Origin: an uncultured Pseudomonadales bacterium
Lineage (GTDB): Bacteria; Pseudomonadota; Gammaproteobacteria; Pseudomonadales; Azotimanducaceae
Direction of reading: 5' to 3'
Length of the DNA stretch: 64,000 nucleotides
Assembly: GCA_958295875.1 (NCBI GenBank)
Contig: OY282379.1
Coordinates: 372,001-436,000, forward strand
The stretch's first letter is position 1, and the number at the start of each line of letters is the position of its first letter. This document shows positions 31,330 through 40,818 of the stretch, piece after piece. The notes under the pieces were generated by a model. It worked only from the letters and a program-made list of their open reading frames with translations. It was not told where the DNA came from and searched no databases. The translations under genes were made by a program, and so were the position numbers.

Positions 31330-31779
31330 ATGAGCGAAGTCGAGCAACCCGTGCCGCTCGGGGCGCGGCTCGCCGCGGAATGGCGGCGCCGGCCTTGGTG
31401 GATGAACCTGCTGTGGGGCTTCTGCATCTACTCAACGTTCATCTACACGCCGTACGACCTCTTCTTCAAGCCGGTGGCCGGCGCTGTAGAGGTGTGGTTC
31501 GGCGTGATGCTGCATGATTGGGCCGCCAAAGCCACCGAACCCTTGCACTGGGCCATCTACGCGGCCGGCGCCTACGGCTTCTGGAAGATGAGTTCGTGGA
31601 TGTGGCCGTGGGCAGCCCTCTACGCCGGACAGGTGGCCATCGGCACCGTCATCTGGACTGTGCTCTACCCTGAGAACAGCAGCATGGGCCTGTGGGGAGG
31701 GTTCATCGCCGGCGCGATCGTGGCCGTGCCGGCCATCGCGCTATGGCGGGCGAGAGAGCGGTTTCAAGGCGGCGCTTAA
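31330..31779 (+). CDS. Small inner-membrane protein of unknown function
   Basis: The 149-aa protein has about four hydrophobic spans (near residues 27-45, 70-88, 90-110 and 120-140) rich in Trp, Tyr and Gly (WWMNLLWGFCIYSTFIYTPYDLFFKP), with a short charged N-terminus. GAAGGA lies eight to thirteen bases upstream of the ATG. I do not recognise a named family. It stands alone, converging with dapB. Confidence 0.7.
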   Translation: MSEVEQPVPLGARLAAEWRRRPWWMNLLWGFCIYSTFIYTPYDLFFKPVAGAVEVWFGVMLHDWAAKATEPLHWAIYAAGAYGFWKMSSWMWPWAALYAGQVAIGTVIWTVLYPENSSMGLWGGFIAGAIVAVPAIALWRARERFQGGA

Positions 31780-31914
31780 CTGTCCAAGGCAAGGCCGTCG
31801 GCGCTGGAAGGGTCACTTGGCGACGGCATCGCCAACAGAGCATCGCTTGAGAGATGTGGTCAACGCCGCGCCCTGAAGCGCGTGGCGCCGGCGCTCGCCC
31901 ACGCAGCGCTGAGA

Positions 31915-32694
31915 CTAGGGCGCCCCCAAAACGTCCGCGATGCCGAACAGCCCGCTCCGCTGCCCCGCCACGAAGCGCGCCGCCCGCAATGCGCCCATGG
32001 CGAAGTTCTTGCGGCTGAGCGCTCGGTGCGTGATCTCGATGCGTTCCCCGGTGCTTGCGAACATCACCGTGTGCTCGCCCACGATGTCGCCGCCGCGCAG
32101 CGCGTGAAAGCCAATCTGGCGAGCGTCACGCTCGCCGGTAATGCCGGAGCGCCCGTACACCGCGTCCGTGGCCAAGTTCCGCCCCAGCGCCGCGGCAAGC
32201 ACCTCGCCAATGCGCACCGCGGTGCCGGACGGCGCGTCGATCTTGTGGCGGTGATGCGCCTCGAACACTTCCACGTCCGCGTCGTCGCCCAACGCTTTCG
32301 CCGCCAACTCAATGAGCTGCAGCGCCACATGCACGCCGACGCTCATATTCGGCGCCATGAGGATGGGCACCTCCTGCGCCGCCGCCTCCACTTGCGCCAC
32401 GCCGTCCGCATCCATGCCCGTGGTGCCGATCACCATGCCCTTGCCGTGCGCCGCGCAGTGGGCGAGCGCTGCCAAGGTGGCGGCGGGGACGCTGAAGTCG
32501 ATGAGCACGTCAAAGGCTGCAATGGCAGCAGCCATGTCTGCCTGCACGCGCACGGCGCCCAAGGACGCGCCGATGGCTGGCGAATCGGGATGCTCGAAGG
32601 CAGCGCCCAACTCCAAGTCCGCCGCCTCCGCGACCAACTCTGCGATGGCCTTGCCCATGCGTCCGGCCGCGCCGGTGATGGCGATTCGAGTCAT
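31915..32694 (-). CDS. dapB: 4-hydroxy-tetrahydrodipicolinate reductase
   Basis: DapB reduces the dihydrodipicolinate precursor in the lysine/diaminopimelate pathway. The 259-aa protein has the nucleotide-binding GAAGRMGK, DFSVPAATL, GTTGMDADG, and the family signature EAHHRHKIDAPSGTA with its catalytic His/Lys. It follows dnaJ. In Pseudomonas-type genomes carA comes next, but here a 9-kb island intervenes. Confidence 0.95.
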   Translation of the reverse strand: MTRIAITGAAGRMGKAIAELVAEAADLELGAAFEHPDSPAIGASLGAVRVQADMAAAIAAFDVLIDFSVPAATLAALAHCAAHGKGMVIGTTGMDADGVAQVEAAAQEVPILMAPNMSVGVHVALQLIELAAKALGDDADVEVFEAHHRHKIDAPSGTAVRIGEVLAAALGRNLATDAVYGRSGITGERDARQIGFHALRGGDIVGEHTVMFASTGERIEITHRALSRKNFAMGALRAARFVAGQRSGLFGIADVLGAP

Positions 32695-32803
32695 CCCCTG
32701 CCTCCGGGCACCGCCACGCCAAGCATGACGCGCCAGCCAACCAAGGCCGGCAACGCAGACGGCGCGCCCTAGCCGCCCGCCAAAATGGGGAAGCGCGGCG
32801 CGT

Positions 32804-33940
32804 CTAGCCGGCCAACCCCTCGAAAAACTCCTTCACAGACTTGAACCACGACGCCCCCTTCGGGCTGTGTTTGTGGTCGCTGCCCTCCAGCGCGTCGCCG
32901 AAATCCCGCAACTTCGCCCGCTGATCATCCGTGAGGCGCACCGGCGTCTCCACCACCACGCGGCACAACAAGTCTCCCACGCCGCCGCGCCGCGCCGACG
33001 GCGCACCCTTGTTGCGCAGGCGGAACAGCTTGTTCGTCTGCGTCTCCGGCGGGATGGCGAGCTTGACGCGGCCATTCAAGGTCGGCACTTCGAGTTCGCC
33101 GCCCAACGCCGCCGCAACGAAGGAAATCGGCACCTCGCAGAAGAGATTCATGCCGTCGCGCTCGAAGATCGGGTGCTCGCGCACCGCGATTTGCACATAC
33201 AGGTCGCCCGGCGGGCCGCCATTGAAGGCGGCTTCGCCTTCGCCGGAGAGGCGGATGCGGTCGCCATCGTCCACACCGGCCGGCACCCGCACGGAAAGCG
33301 TCTTGCGTCGTTCCACCCGGCCGGCACCGCCACAGTGCCGACACGGGTCTTTGATGATCTTGCCGGCGCCGCGGCAGCGCCCGCAGGTCTGCTGCAAGGA
33401 GAAGAAGCCTTGGGAGACGCGAAGCTGGCCAGCGCCGCGGCACTCCGGGCAGGTCGTCGGGCTGGTGCCGGGCTTCGCGCCGCTGCCATCGCACTCGTCG
33501 CAGGCGGCAAGCGACGGGATGCGGACTTCCACCGTGTCGCCGGCCACGGCCTGCTCCAAATCCAACTGCAGGTTGTAGCGCAGGTCTGCGCCGCGCTGCA
33601 CGGAACGCCGCCCACGCCCGCCAGCGGCACCGCCGAAGATGTCGCCGAACACATCGCCAAAAATGTCGCTGAAGGCGGCGCCATTGAAGCCGCCGGCGCC
33701 AGCGCCGGCACTGGGGTCTACCCCGGCGTGGCCGAACCGGTCATAGGCTTCGCGCTTCTCCGCGTCGCTCAGCACCTCGTATGCCTCAGACGCTTCCTTG
33801 AACTTCTCCTCCGAATCGCTGTCGCCGGCGTTGCGGTCCGGATGGTGCTTCATGGCCAAGCGCCGATACGCCTTTTTCACGTCGTCCGCGGCGGCCCCGC
33901 GGTCTAGGCCGAGCACCTCGTAGTAGTCTCGTTTGGCCAT
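32804..33940 (-). CDS. dnaJ: Chaperone DnaJ (Hsp40)
   Basis: DnaJ delivers substrates to DnaK and stimulates its ATPase. The 378-aa protein has the J domain with HPD ([10 protein letters not shown]), a Gly-rich linker, the four-repeat zinc domain ([32 protein letters not shown]) and the C-terminal substrate domains. I start at [12 protein letters not shown] (33940); an ATG 12 bases upstream is possible. It lies 28 bases after dnaK. Confidence 0.97.
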   Translation of the reverse strand: MAKRDYYEVLGLDRGAAADDVKKAYRRLAMKHHPDRNAGDSDSEEKFKEASEAYEVLSDAEKREAYDRFGHAGVDPSAGAGAGGFNGAAFSDIFGDVFGDIFGGAAGGRGRRSVQRGADLRYNLQLDLEQAVAGDTVEVRIPSLAACDECDGSGAKPGTSPTTCPECRGAGQLRVSQGFFSLQQTCGRCRGAGKIIKDPCRHCGGAGRVERRKTLSVRVPAGVDDGDRIRLSGEGEAAFNGGPPGDLYVQIAVREHPIFERDGMNLFCEVPISFVAAALGGELEVPTLNGRVKLAIPPETQTNKLFRLRNKGAPSARRGGVGDLLCRVVVETPVRLTDDQRAKLRDFGDALEGSDHKHSPKGASWFKSVKEFFEGLAG

Positions 33941-33968
33941 GGCCTCCACCATGCGTCAGTGCCGGCGA

Positions 33969-35909
33969 TTATGCGCCCTTGCCGCCTTTGTTCGCAGCGT
34001 CGTCCTTCACTTCCTCGAACTCGGCGTCCACGGCGTCGTCTTGGGCTGCGTTGCCTTGGGTTGCGGCTTCGCCGGCGCTTTCGGCGGCCGCAGCATCCGC
34101 GTACATCTTCTGCGCCACGGCCGCGGTGGCCTCCGTGAGCGCCGCGATGCCAGCCTCGATGGCCGCTTTGTCGTCGCCCTTGATGGCTTCCTCAAGGGCC
34201 TTCGCGGCAGATTCGATCTGCTCCTTCTCCGCGTCCGTCGCCTTGTCGCCGGCCTCGGCCACCGTCTTGCGCGCCGAGTGAACCAAGCCATCCGCCTGAT
34301 TGCGCAGGCCCACCAACTCGGCGAACTTTTCGTCTTCTTCCGAGTGCGCTTCGGCGTCGCGGATCATGGTCTGCACTTCGTCCTCAGACAAGCCGCTTGA
34401 AGCCTTGATGACGATGGATTGCTCCTTGCCCGTGGCCTTGTCCTTGGCCGAAACGTTCAAGATGCCATTGGCGTCGATGTCGAAGCTCACCTCCACCTGC
34501 GGCATGCCGCGCGGCGCCGCCGGAATGTCCGTGAGGTCGAACCGGCCCAAGGATTTGTTCTGCCCGGCCTGCTTGCGCTCGCCCTGCAGCACATGGATGG
34601 TCACCGCGGTTTGATTGTCCTCGGCGGTGGAGAACACCTGCTGCTTTTTCGTCGGAATCGTCGTGTTCTTCTCGATGAGCGCGCTCATCACGCCGCCCAA
34701 CGTCTCGATGCCGAGCGACAGCGGCGTGACATCCAGGAGCAGCACGTCCGTCACGTCTCCCGACAGCACCGCCGCCTGAATGGCCGCGCCCATCGCCACC
34801 GCTTCGTCCGGGTTCACGTCCCGCCGCGCCTCGCGGCCGAAGAACGCCTGCGCCTTCTCCTGCACGAGCGGCATGCGCGTCTGCCCGCCCACCAAGATGA
34901 CGTCGTCGATGTCGGAGACGTTCAGCCGCGCATCCTGGATGGCCGTGCGGCACGGGCCGATGGTGCGTTCGACGAGTTCTTCCACCAAGCCCTCGAGCTT
35001 GGCGCGCGTCAGTTTGACGACGAGGTGTTTCGGCCCGGTTTGGTCTGCCGTGATGTACGGCAGGTTCACTTCCGTTTGCTGGCTGGAAGACAGCTCGATC
35101 TTCGCTTTCTCCGCCGCCTCCTTCAAACGCTGCAAGGCGAGGGGATCGTTGTGCAGGTCGATGCCTTGCTCGCGCTTGAACTCATCGGCCAAGTGGTCGA
35201 TGACGCGCAAGTCAAAGTCTTCCCCGCCGAGGAAGGTGTCGCCGTTGGTGGACAGCACCTCGAACTGGTGCTCGCCATCCACTTCGGCAATCTCGATGAT
35301 GGAGATGTCGAAGGTGCCGCCGCCCAAGTCGTAAACGGCGATCTTGGCGTCGCCCCGGCGCTTGTCCATGCCGTAGGCGAGAGCCGCCGCGGTGGGTTCG
35401 TTGATGATGCGCTTGACGGTGAGGCCGGCGATGCGCCCAGCGTCCTTGGTGGCTTGGCGCTGCGAATCGTTGAAGTAGGCCGGCACGGTGATCACGGCGT
35501 CCGTCACCGTCTCGCCGAGATAGTCCTCGGCGGTGCGCTTCATCTTCTTCAGCACTTCCGCGGAAATCTGCGGCGGCGCCAAGTCGTCCCCCTTGGCACG
35601 AATCCACGCGTCGCCATTGGCGGCCTTGACGATCTTGTAGGGCACCATGCCCATGTCGCGCTGCACCACGTTGTCGGTGAAGTTGCGCCCGATGAGGCGC
35701 TTCACCGCGAACAGCGTGTTGTCTGGGTTGGTGACGGCTTGGCGCTTGGCGCTCTGCCCCACCAACGTCTCGCCCTCATCGGTGTAGGCGACGATGGAGG
35801 GCGTCGTGCGATCGCCCTCGGAGTTCTCGATAACCTTGGGGTCCTTGCCTTCCAAGGCCGCCACGCACGAGTTGGTCGTGCCAAGGTCGATGCCGATGAT
35901 CTTTGCCAT
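33969..35909 (-). CDS. dnaK: Chaperone DnaK (Hsp70)
   Basis: DnaK is the ATP-driven Hsp70 chaperone. The 646-aa protein opens [19 protein letters not shown] and has the phosphate loops [12 protein letters not shown] and [10 protein letters not shown], the linker [14 protein letters not shown] and a C-terminal lid with an acidic end. An AGGAGA site lies about seven bases upstream. It sits between grpE and dnaJ, probably under the heat-shock promoter in front of grpE. Confidence 0.98.
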   Translation of the reverse strand: MAKIIGIDLGTTNSCVAALEGKDPKVIENSEGDRTTPSIVAYTDEGETLVGQSAKRQAVTNPDNTLFAVKRLIGRNFTDNVVQRDMGMVPYKIVKAANGDAWIRAKGDDLAPPQISAEVLKKMKRTAEDYLGETVTDAVITVPAYFNDSQRQATKDAGRIAGLTVKRIINEPTAAALAYGMDKRRGDAKIAVYDLGGGTFDISIIEIAEVDGEHQFEVLSTNGDTFLGGEDFDLRVIDHLADEFKREQGIDLHNDPLALQRLKEAAEKAKIELSSSQQTEVNLPYITADQTGPKHLVVKLTRAKLEGLVEELVERTIGPCRTAIQDARLNVSDIDDVILVGGQTRMPLVQEKAQAFFGREARRDVNPDEAVAMGAAIQAAVLSGDVTDVLLLDVTPLSLGIETLGGVMSALIEKNTTIPTKKQQVFSTAEDNQTAVTIHVLQGERKQAGQNKSLGRFDLTDIPAAPRGMPQVEVSFDIDANGILNVSAKDKATGKEQSIVIKASSGLSEDEVQTMIRDAEAHSEEDEKFAELVGLRNQADGLVHSARKTVAEAGDKATDAEKEQIESAAKALEEAIKGDDKAAIEAGIAALTEATAAVAQKMYADAAAAESAGEAATQGNAAQDDAVDAEFEEVKDDAANKGGKGA

Positions 35910-35987
35910 GTCGAAGCGTCTCCTGCTGAACGGGCGCCGCGCGCCCGATTGATCGCTAGGGCATATATGCGCCCCAAACGGCGGGTT

Positions 35988-36662
35988 TCAACCCTCAGGC
36001 GGGGCTGCGTCCTGCGGTTCGCCCGGCGCCGGGGCGGGGGGCGCCTTGGCCACAATCACCATCGCCGCGCGCACGACGCGCTCGTTCAACACATAGCCCT
36101 TCTGCACCACTTGGGTGACGGCACCGGGTTCGGCATCCGGATTTTCGACCATGCTGATGGCTTCGTGGAAGTTGGGGTCGAACGGCGCCCCGTGTGGATC
36201 AACGACGCGCACGCCGGCCTTTTCCAAGGCGCCTGATAGGAGTTTGAGCGATAGCTCGACGCCTTCGGCTGCGGTGTTTTCTGAAGCCGCGCGGGCAGCG
36301 TCCACGGCACGCTCGAAGCTGTCGATGGCGGGCAACAAGTCCGCCGCCAGGCGCTCGACGGCGAACTTGCGGGCGTTCTCCATCTCGCGCGCGGCGCGGC
36401 GGCGGGTGTTGTCCGCTTCGGCTTGGGCCCGCAGGGCTTGATCGCGCGCGGCTTCCAGCGCTGCCTGCGCTTCGGCAAGCGCTTCCTGCAGCGCCGCAGG
36501 ATCGTCCGCTGACGCCGGTTCGGGCGCTGTATCTGCCTCAGGCTCGGGGTCGTGGTCGGGAGACGGCGCCGCTTGCGTCTCCACGCCGGCACCCTGCACC
36601 TTGACGTCGCCCTGTTCCGCCGCTGGCGCACCCCCTGCTTCCGCCGAAGCCTCTTCAACCAT
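35988..36662 (-). CDS. grpE: Nucleotide exchange factor GrpE
   Basis: GrpE releases ADP from DnaK. The 224-aa protein has an acidic disordered N-terminus, a long coiled coil (ALRAQAEADNTRRRAAREMENARKF) and the C-terminal beta domain (NFHEAISMVENPDAEPG). I use the ATG at 36662; a GTG one codon upstream is an alternative. A sigma-32-type promoter precedes it. Confidence 0.95.
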   Translation of the reverse strand: MVEEASAEAGGAPAAEQGDVKVQGAGVETQAAPSPDHDPEPEADTAPEPASADDPAALQEALAEAQAALEAARDQALRAQAEADNTRRRAAREMENARKFAVERLAADLLPAIDSFERAVDAARAASENTAAEGVELSLKLLSGALEKAGVRVVDPHGAPFDPNFHEAISMVENPDAEPGAVTQVVQKGYVLNERVVRAAMVIVAKAPPAPAPGEPQDAAPPEG

Positions 36663-36702
36663 CACCGCTGCCCCGCATCCATCGCCTTGGGAGTTGGCGA
36701 CC

Positions 36703-36732
36703 TATATGGGCGCCCTGCAAGCTCAATTCAAG
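36703..36732 (-). promoter_or_regulatory. Sigma-32 (heat-shock) promoter before grpE
   Basis: On the minus strand CTTGAA (36732-36727) and CCCATATA (36710-36703) are 16 bases apart, close to the E. coli pattern CTTGAA ... CCCCATnT. The -35 overlaps the last codons of hrcA. The predicted start is about 35 bases before the grpE ATG. No CIRCE-type HrcA operator is seen here. Confidence 0.65.
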
Positions 36733-37804
36733 CCCGGCCCATGCTCATGGCCGCGCCCAACAGGCGCGCGGTGACATCGACGATGGGAATGACGCGCTGA
36801 TAGGCCATGCGCGTGGGGCCGACGACGCCCAAGGCGCCGGCGACCTCCTTGTTCACCGCGTACGGCGCCGTCACCACGGTGCAGGCGTCGAACAGCCGGT
36901 AGCCGGATTCCTCGCCGATGAACAGCTGGATGCCGTCCGATTCCAAGCAGCGGTCGAGCAAGTGGACGATGGCGCCTTTGTGGGCGAACTCATCGAACAG
37001 TTCGCGCATCGCCGCCGCGTCTGGCAGCACATCCGCCAGGTTCGGCGCACCGCTCACCACATAGCGCTCCGGCTCGCCGTCGTCGTCCGCGAACGCCTTG
37101 CGGGCAATGTCGAGGGCGGTTTGCATGAGCCGGTCCAACCGCTTCTTGTCCGCCTCCATGTCTTCCACCAGCTTGGCGCGAATCTCCCCCAACGCCCTGC
37201 CGGAATAGCGCTCATTCAGGAAGTTCGCCGCCTGCTGCAGTTCGGCCTCGGAGTACTCCCGGTCGGTATGGATGACGCGGTTCTGCACCTCGCGTTCATT
37301 CACCACGAGGATGGCTAGGACGCGGCCTCCCGACAGCTGCAGGAACTCCACTTGGCGCAGCGCCACCCGCTCCGGCTTCGGCAAAGTGACCACGCCGGCC
37401 ATCATGGTGATGTGCGAGAGCAAGCGCGACGCCGTGGCCACGAGGTCCTCCGGCGCGCGGTCGGGATGCAGCTCCGCCTGCAGCCGCCGCATGTTCTGCA
37501 CATCCAGCGGCCGCACGGAGATGAGGCTGTCCACGAAGAAGCGCAGCCCGCGGTTGGTGGGCACCTTGCCGGCGGAAGTGTGCGGCGAACGCACGAAGCC
37601 GCGCGCCTCAAGCTCCGCCATCACGTTGCGCACCGTCGCCGAACTCACCTCCACATGCGAAGCGAGCGTCTTCGACGGCACTGGCGCGCCGTCCTCAAGG
37701 TACTGCTCCACCAGCATCTTGAAGAGCGTGTGGGCGCGTTCCTCGCTGCGGTCATCGCCGCCGCGGCGGCCCGCCTCGCGCTTGCCGGAGGTTGTCATGG
37801 TCAT
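36728..37804 (-). CDS. hrcA: Heat-inducible transcription repressor HrcA
   Basis: HrcA normally represses groE and dnaK operons by binding the CIRCE operator. The 358-aa protein has an N-terminal winged helix (LEDGAPVPSKTLASHVEVSSATVRNVMAELEARGFV) followed by the typical SAGKVPTNRGLRFFVD segment and the C-terminal GAF-like region ending VGPTRMAYQRVIPIVDVTARLL. It heads the grpE-dnaK-dnaJ cluster and diverges from recN. I see no CIRCE sequence in the gaps around hrcA, grpE or dnaK, so its targets may be elsewhere, for example groES. Confidence 0.95.
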   Translation of the reverse strand: MTMTTSGKREAGRRGGDDRSEERAHTLFKMLVEQYLEDGAPVPSKTLASHVEVSSATVRNVMAELEARGFVRSPHTSAGKVPTNRGLRFFVDSLISVRPLDVQNMRRLQAELHPDRAPEDLVATASRLLSHITMMAGVVTLPKPERVALRQVEFLQLSGGRVLAILVVNEREVQNRVIHTDREYSEAELQQAANFLNERYSGRALGEIRAKLVEDMEADKKRLDRLMQTALDIARKAFADDDGEPERYVVSGAPNLADVLPDAAAMRELFDEFAHKGAIVHLLDRCLESDGIQLFIGEESGYRLFDACTVVTAPYAVNKEVAGALGVVGPTRMAYQRVIPIVDVTARLLGAAMSMGRA

Positions 37805-37874
37805 GCACAGAGTCTCGTGACTCGGCTACTCTAGCAGGCTGCCGCGCAAACCGACAAATCATCCGCGCCGCTCC

Positions 37875-39539
37875 ATGCTGAAGCAGCTCACCGTCAGGAA
37901 CTTCGCGCTCGTGGAAGCGCTGGACATCGAGTTCGCCGGCGGCCTCACAGTCATCACCGGGGAATCCGGCGCCGGCAAGTCCATCCTGCTGAGCGCCTTG
38001 GCGCTGGTGCTCGGCGAGCGCGCCGCGGCAACGCACATTCGCCCCGGCGCCACAAGCTGCGAAGTGGCGGCAGACTTCCACTTGAACCCGAACGGCGCGG
38101 CGTGGCGCTACCTTGAGGAGCGGGAACTGCTGGACCCGTTCGAACCCAACCGCTGTCTGGTGCGGCGCGTGGTGGGCGGCGGCCGCTCGCGGGCGTTCGT
38201 CAACAGTGCCCCCGTTAACCTCGGCGCACTGCAGGCGCTCTGCGAACCGCTGGTGGACATCTACGGGCAGCACGAACACCGTTCGTTGCTGGAACGCTCG
38301 GTGCAACTCTCGCTGTTGGACGACTATGCCGGCGCCGGCGTCGAAGCGCTGGCCGTGCGCGACGCCCATCGGCGCTGGCAAGCGCGTGAGCGCGAACTCG
38401 AAGCCGCGCAGAGCCGCGCCCAAGGCGAGCGCGAGCGCGTCGACCTGCTGCGCTATCAAGCAGACGAACTGCGAGCGCTATCGGTGGAAGAGGGTGAGTT
38501 CGAGGCGCTCGCCGCCCGCCGCAAGCGGCTGGCCGCGGCGAGCGACATTCGCGCGGTGGTCGCCGGCCACGAAACAGCGTTGGAGGAAGACCTGATCCCG
38601 CGCTTGGCGCGCGCCGGCGGAGAGCTTGAAGCCATCGACGACCCGCACCCCGCGCTGGCGGCGGCGGTTCGACACCTGCAAGCGGCGCGGGTGGACGCGG
38701 AAGAAGCCTTGGTCGAGTTGCGCGATTACTTCAACGCCGTGCCGGAAGACGCCGCGGCGCTGGCCGAGGTGGACGAGCGGCTGGACCTCATTCACGACAT
38801 CGCGCGCAAGCATCGCGTGGCGCCATCTGGCTTGCCAGCCCACGCCGCCGAAGTGGAGGCGGCCCTCGCCAGCCTGGACGCCAATGCGCACCGTCTCGAT
38901 GAACTGCGAACCGCGGCCCAAGCTGCCGAAGCGGCGTACTGCGAAGCGGCGGAGAAGCTGTCCACGGCGCGGCACCGGGCGGCGCCCGCGTTCGCGCGGG
39001 ACGTGGCGGCGGCGATGGCGGAGCTGCGGCTCACCGACGCCGCCTTGGAGGTGGAGTTCACCGCGACGCGCAATGAACGCGGCTTGGAGGCGGCTCGCTA
39101 CTTGGTGCGCACGAATCCGCAATATCCGGCCGGGCCATTGCAGGAGATCGCCTCCGGCGGCGAATTGGCGCGCATCGGGCTCGCCATCGAGGTGGTGGCC
39201 GCGCAACGCTCGGCGCTGCCATGCTTGGTGCTCGACGAGGCGGACATCGGCCTCGGCGGCACCACCGCGGATGTGCTGGGGCGCATGTTGCGCCGCCTCG
39301 CCGAACGCGCCCAAGTGGTGTGCGTCACCCACGCTCCGCAGGTCGCGGCGCTGGGCGACACGCATCTGCGCGTGGTGAAGACCGCCGCCAGCGACACGGT
39401 GATCGATCGCTTGGATGACGCCGAGCGCACGGAGGAGCTGGCGCGCATGCTGGCCGGGCACCGCGTGACCGGAGAGACCCGCAGCTTTGCCCAGAGCCTG
39501 CTCGACGGCGCCAAGCGCGCCGGCGACGCTGCGGCCTGA
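37875..39539 (+). CDS. recN: DNA repair protein RecN
   Basis: RecN is an SMC-like ATPase acting in double-strand-break repair. The 554-aa protein has Walker A GESGAGKS, the Q-loop IYGQHEHRSLL, a central coiled coil, the signature EIASGGELARIGLAIE and Walker B CLVLDEADIGLGG. In E. coli recN is SOS-controlled, but the 70-base gap to hrcA contains no CTGT-N8-ACAG box. Confidence 0.97.
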   Translation: MLKQLTVRNFALVEALDIEFAGGLTVITGESGAGKSILLSALALVLGERAAATHIRPGATSCEVAADFHLNPNGAAWRYLEERELLDPFEPNRCLVRRVVGGGRSRAFVNSAPVNLGALQALCEPLVDIYGQHEHRSLLERSVQLSLLDDYAGAGVEALAVRDAHRRWQARERELEAAQSRAQGERERVDLLRYQADELRALSVEEGEFEALAARRKRLAAASDIRAVVAGHETALEEDLIPRLARAGGELEAIDDPHPALAAAVRHLQAARVDAEEALVELRDYFNAVPEDAAALAEVDERLDLIHDIARKHRVAPSGLPAHAAEVEAALASLDANAHRLDELRTAAQAAEAAYCEAAEKLSTARHRAAPAFARDVAAAMAELRLTDAALEVEFTATRNERGLEAARYLVRTNPQYPAGPLQEIASGGELARIGLAIEVVAAQRSALPCLVLDEADIGLGGTTADVLGRMLRRLAERAQVVCVTHAPQVAALGDTHLRVVKTAASDTVIDRLDDAERTEELARMLAGHRVTGETRSFAQSLLDGAKRAGDAAA

Positions 39540-39626
39540 CGGCTGCGCTGCGCCGTTCCGCCATTGCCCTTCCTGACCGCGCCAGTTCCCGCTACCATTC
39601 CGCGCTTCGCAACGGAGCGAGGCATC

Positions 39627-39998
39627 GTGCCGGACGCCGCAGCCAAACACATCGTCCCGGCGCTCCTGCTCATCGCCTGCCTGGCGGCGAGCGGGTGTTC
39701 CTTCCAACTGCCCAAGATCCACCGCGTCACGGTGCAGCAGGGCAACGTCATCACCCAAGAGATGGTGGATCGCCTGAAGCCCGGCATGACGCCGGAGCAA
39801 GTGGCGTTCGTGATGGGCGGCCCGGTGGTTCGCAACGCCTTTGACAATTCCCGGTGGGACTACGTCTACACCCTCGAGGTGCCCAAGACGTTCCAGTCGC
39901 GGGTGATCGTGTCCATCTTCTTTGAGGACGACCAGCTGGTGCGCATCATTGGCGACCTCAAGCCCTCGGAAGCCGACGCAGCCGACGAAGGCGCTTGA
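39627..39998 (+). CDS. bamE: Outer-membrane assembly lipoprotein BamE (SmpA/OmlA)
   Basis: BamE is a small lipoprotein of the BAM complex. I use the GTG at 39627 with GGAGCGAGG upstream (123 aa). It has a signal peptide ending in the lipobox LAASGC, then the SmpA/OmlA core VTQEMVDRLKPGMTPEQVAFVMGGPV-type sequence and NSRWDYVYTLE. The longer ORF from 39564 would place 21 extra residues before a normal lipoprotein signal. It follows recN without the fur gene seen in Pseudomonas. Confidence 0.93.
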   Translation: MPDAAAKHIVPALLLIACLAASGCSFQLPKIHRVTVQQGNVITQEMVDRLKPGMTPEQVAFVMGGPVVRNAFDNSRWDYVYTLEVPKTFQSRVIVSIFFEDDQLVRIIGDLKPSEADAADEGA

Positions 39999-40028
39999 GC
40001 CAGCGACGCTAAGGGGGCTTTTGGCTGC

Positions 40029-40322
40029 CTAGCCCGCCGGCCCGCCCGCCCGACGAGAATCCGCCGCCAACGCGCGCCGACGCGCTTTCGGGTCTCGGGC
40101 GAGGGGGCGGTAGAACTCCACCCGGTCGCCATCGGCGAGGGGCGTGGCCGGCGACGCCACGATGCCGAAGACGCCCACCGCCGCCGACGCCAATTCCAAG
40201 CCGGCAAACGCGGGGGCGCGCCGCGCCGCGGCCACGGCGTCCGCCACGGTGGCCGCCGGCGCCAACTCGAAGTGCGCCGCGTGGCACGCATTCGGCAGCG
40301 CGTACACCACTTCCACGCGCAC
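40029..40322 (-). CDS. rnfH: RnfH family ubiquitin-like protein
   Basis: The 97-aa protein has the RnfH opening VEVVYALPNACHAAHFELAPAATVADAV and the GDRVEFYRPLARDPKARRR ending. The family has a beta-grasp fold and unknown biochemical role; it is regularly encoded next to ratA. It starts two bases after the ratA stop and converges with bamE. Confidence 0.9.
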   Translation of the reverse strand: MRVEVVYALPNACHAAHFELAPAATVADAVAAARRAPAFAGLELASAAVGVFGIVASPATPLADGDRVEFYRPLARDPKARRRALAADSRRAGGPAG

Positions 40323-40324
40323 GG

Positions 40325-40756
40325 TCAGCCTCCCAACACGGCGTGGGCGCGCTCACTGAACGCATCCACCAAGGCGTCCGCGGCGCGGCGTGTCAACGGC
40401 GCCCCAAGCAGCCTGATGAGCCCGCCCTGCAGCTCGAAATCCAGCGCGAGGTGAATGCGGCATCCGTGCCCGACCGGCGTGAAGGTCCAAATGCCGTCCA
40501 AGCGGCGAAACGGGCCGTCGACCAGCTTGAGGACAATGCGCGGGCCTTGCTCCACCCGGTTCCGCGTGACCAGCGATTCCGTGCGCCCAAGCCCCTTCAG
40601 CGTCAAGGTGGCCAGCATCTCGCCGCCTTCCACGACGACGGTCTTGGCTGCCGTACACCACTTCAAGAACTCCGGGTAACGTTCCACGTCGTTGACCAGC
40701 GCACACACCGCATCCGCCGCAAACGGCACCAGCGCGCTGCGCTCAAGACGCGGCAC
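40325..40756 (-). CDS. ratA: RatA/PasT-type START-domain protein (COQ10-like)
   Basis: The 143-aa protein is a polyketide cyclase/START-type lipid-binding domain with the landmarks VNDVERYPEFLKWC, GPFRRLDGIWTFTP and the C-terminal amphipathic helix. E. coli RatA was reported as a 50S-binding toxin, while homologues act like Coq10 in ubiquinone function; the latter seems as likely. It shares an operon with rnfH and diverges from nothing directly, lying behind the transporter gene. Confidence 0.92.
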   Translation of the reverse strand: MPRLERSALVPFAADAVCALVNDVERYPEFLKWCTAAKTVVVEGGEMLATLTLKGLGRTESLVTRNRVEQGPRIVLKLVDGPFRRLDGIWTFTPVGHGCRIHLALDFELQGGLIRLLGAPLTRRAADALVDAFSERAHAVLGG

Positions 40757-40818
40757 GGGTCAGGCGCTTGGCGTGGCGGACGTTCCCGCCAAGCCCAAGC
40801 CGATGGGGCGCGGCGCGG

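Noticed and set aside
37805..37874. CIRCE or LexA site between hrcA and recN
   Set aside because: The only palindrome, GAGTC-TCGT-GACTC, matches neither TTAGCACTC-N9-GAGTGCTAA nor CTGT-N8-ACAG.
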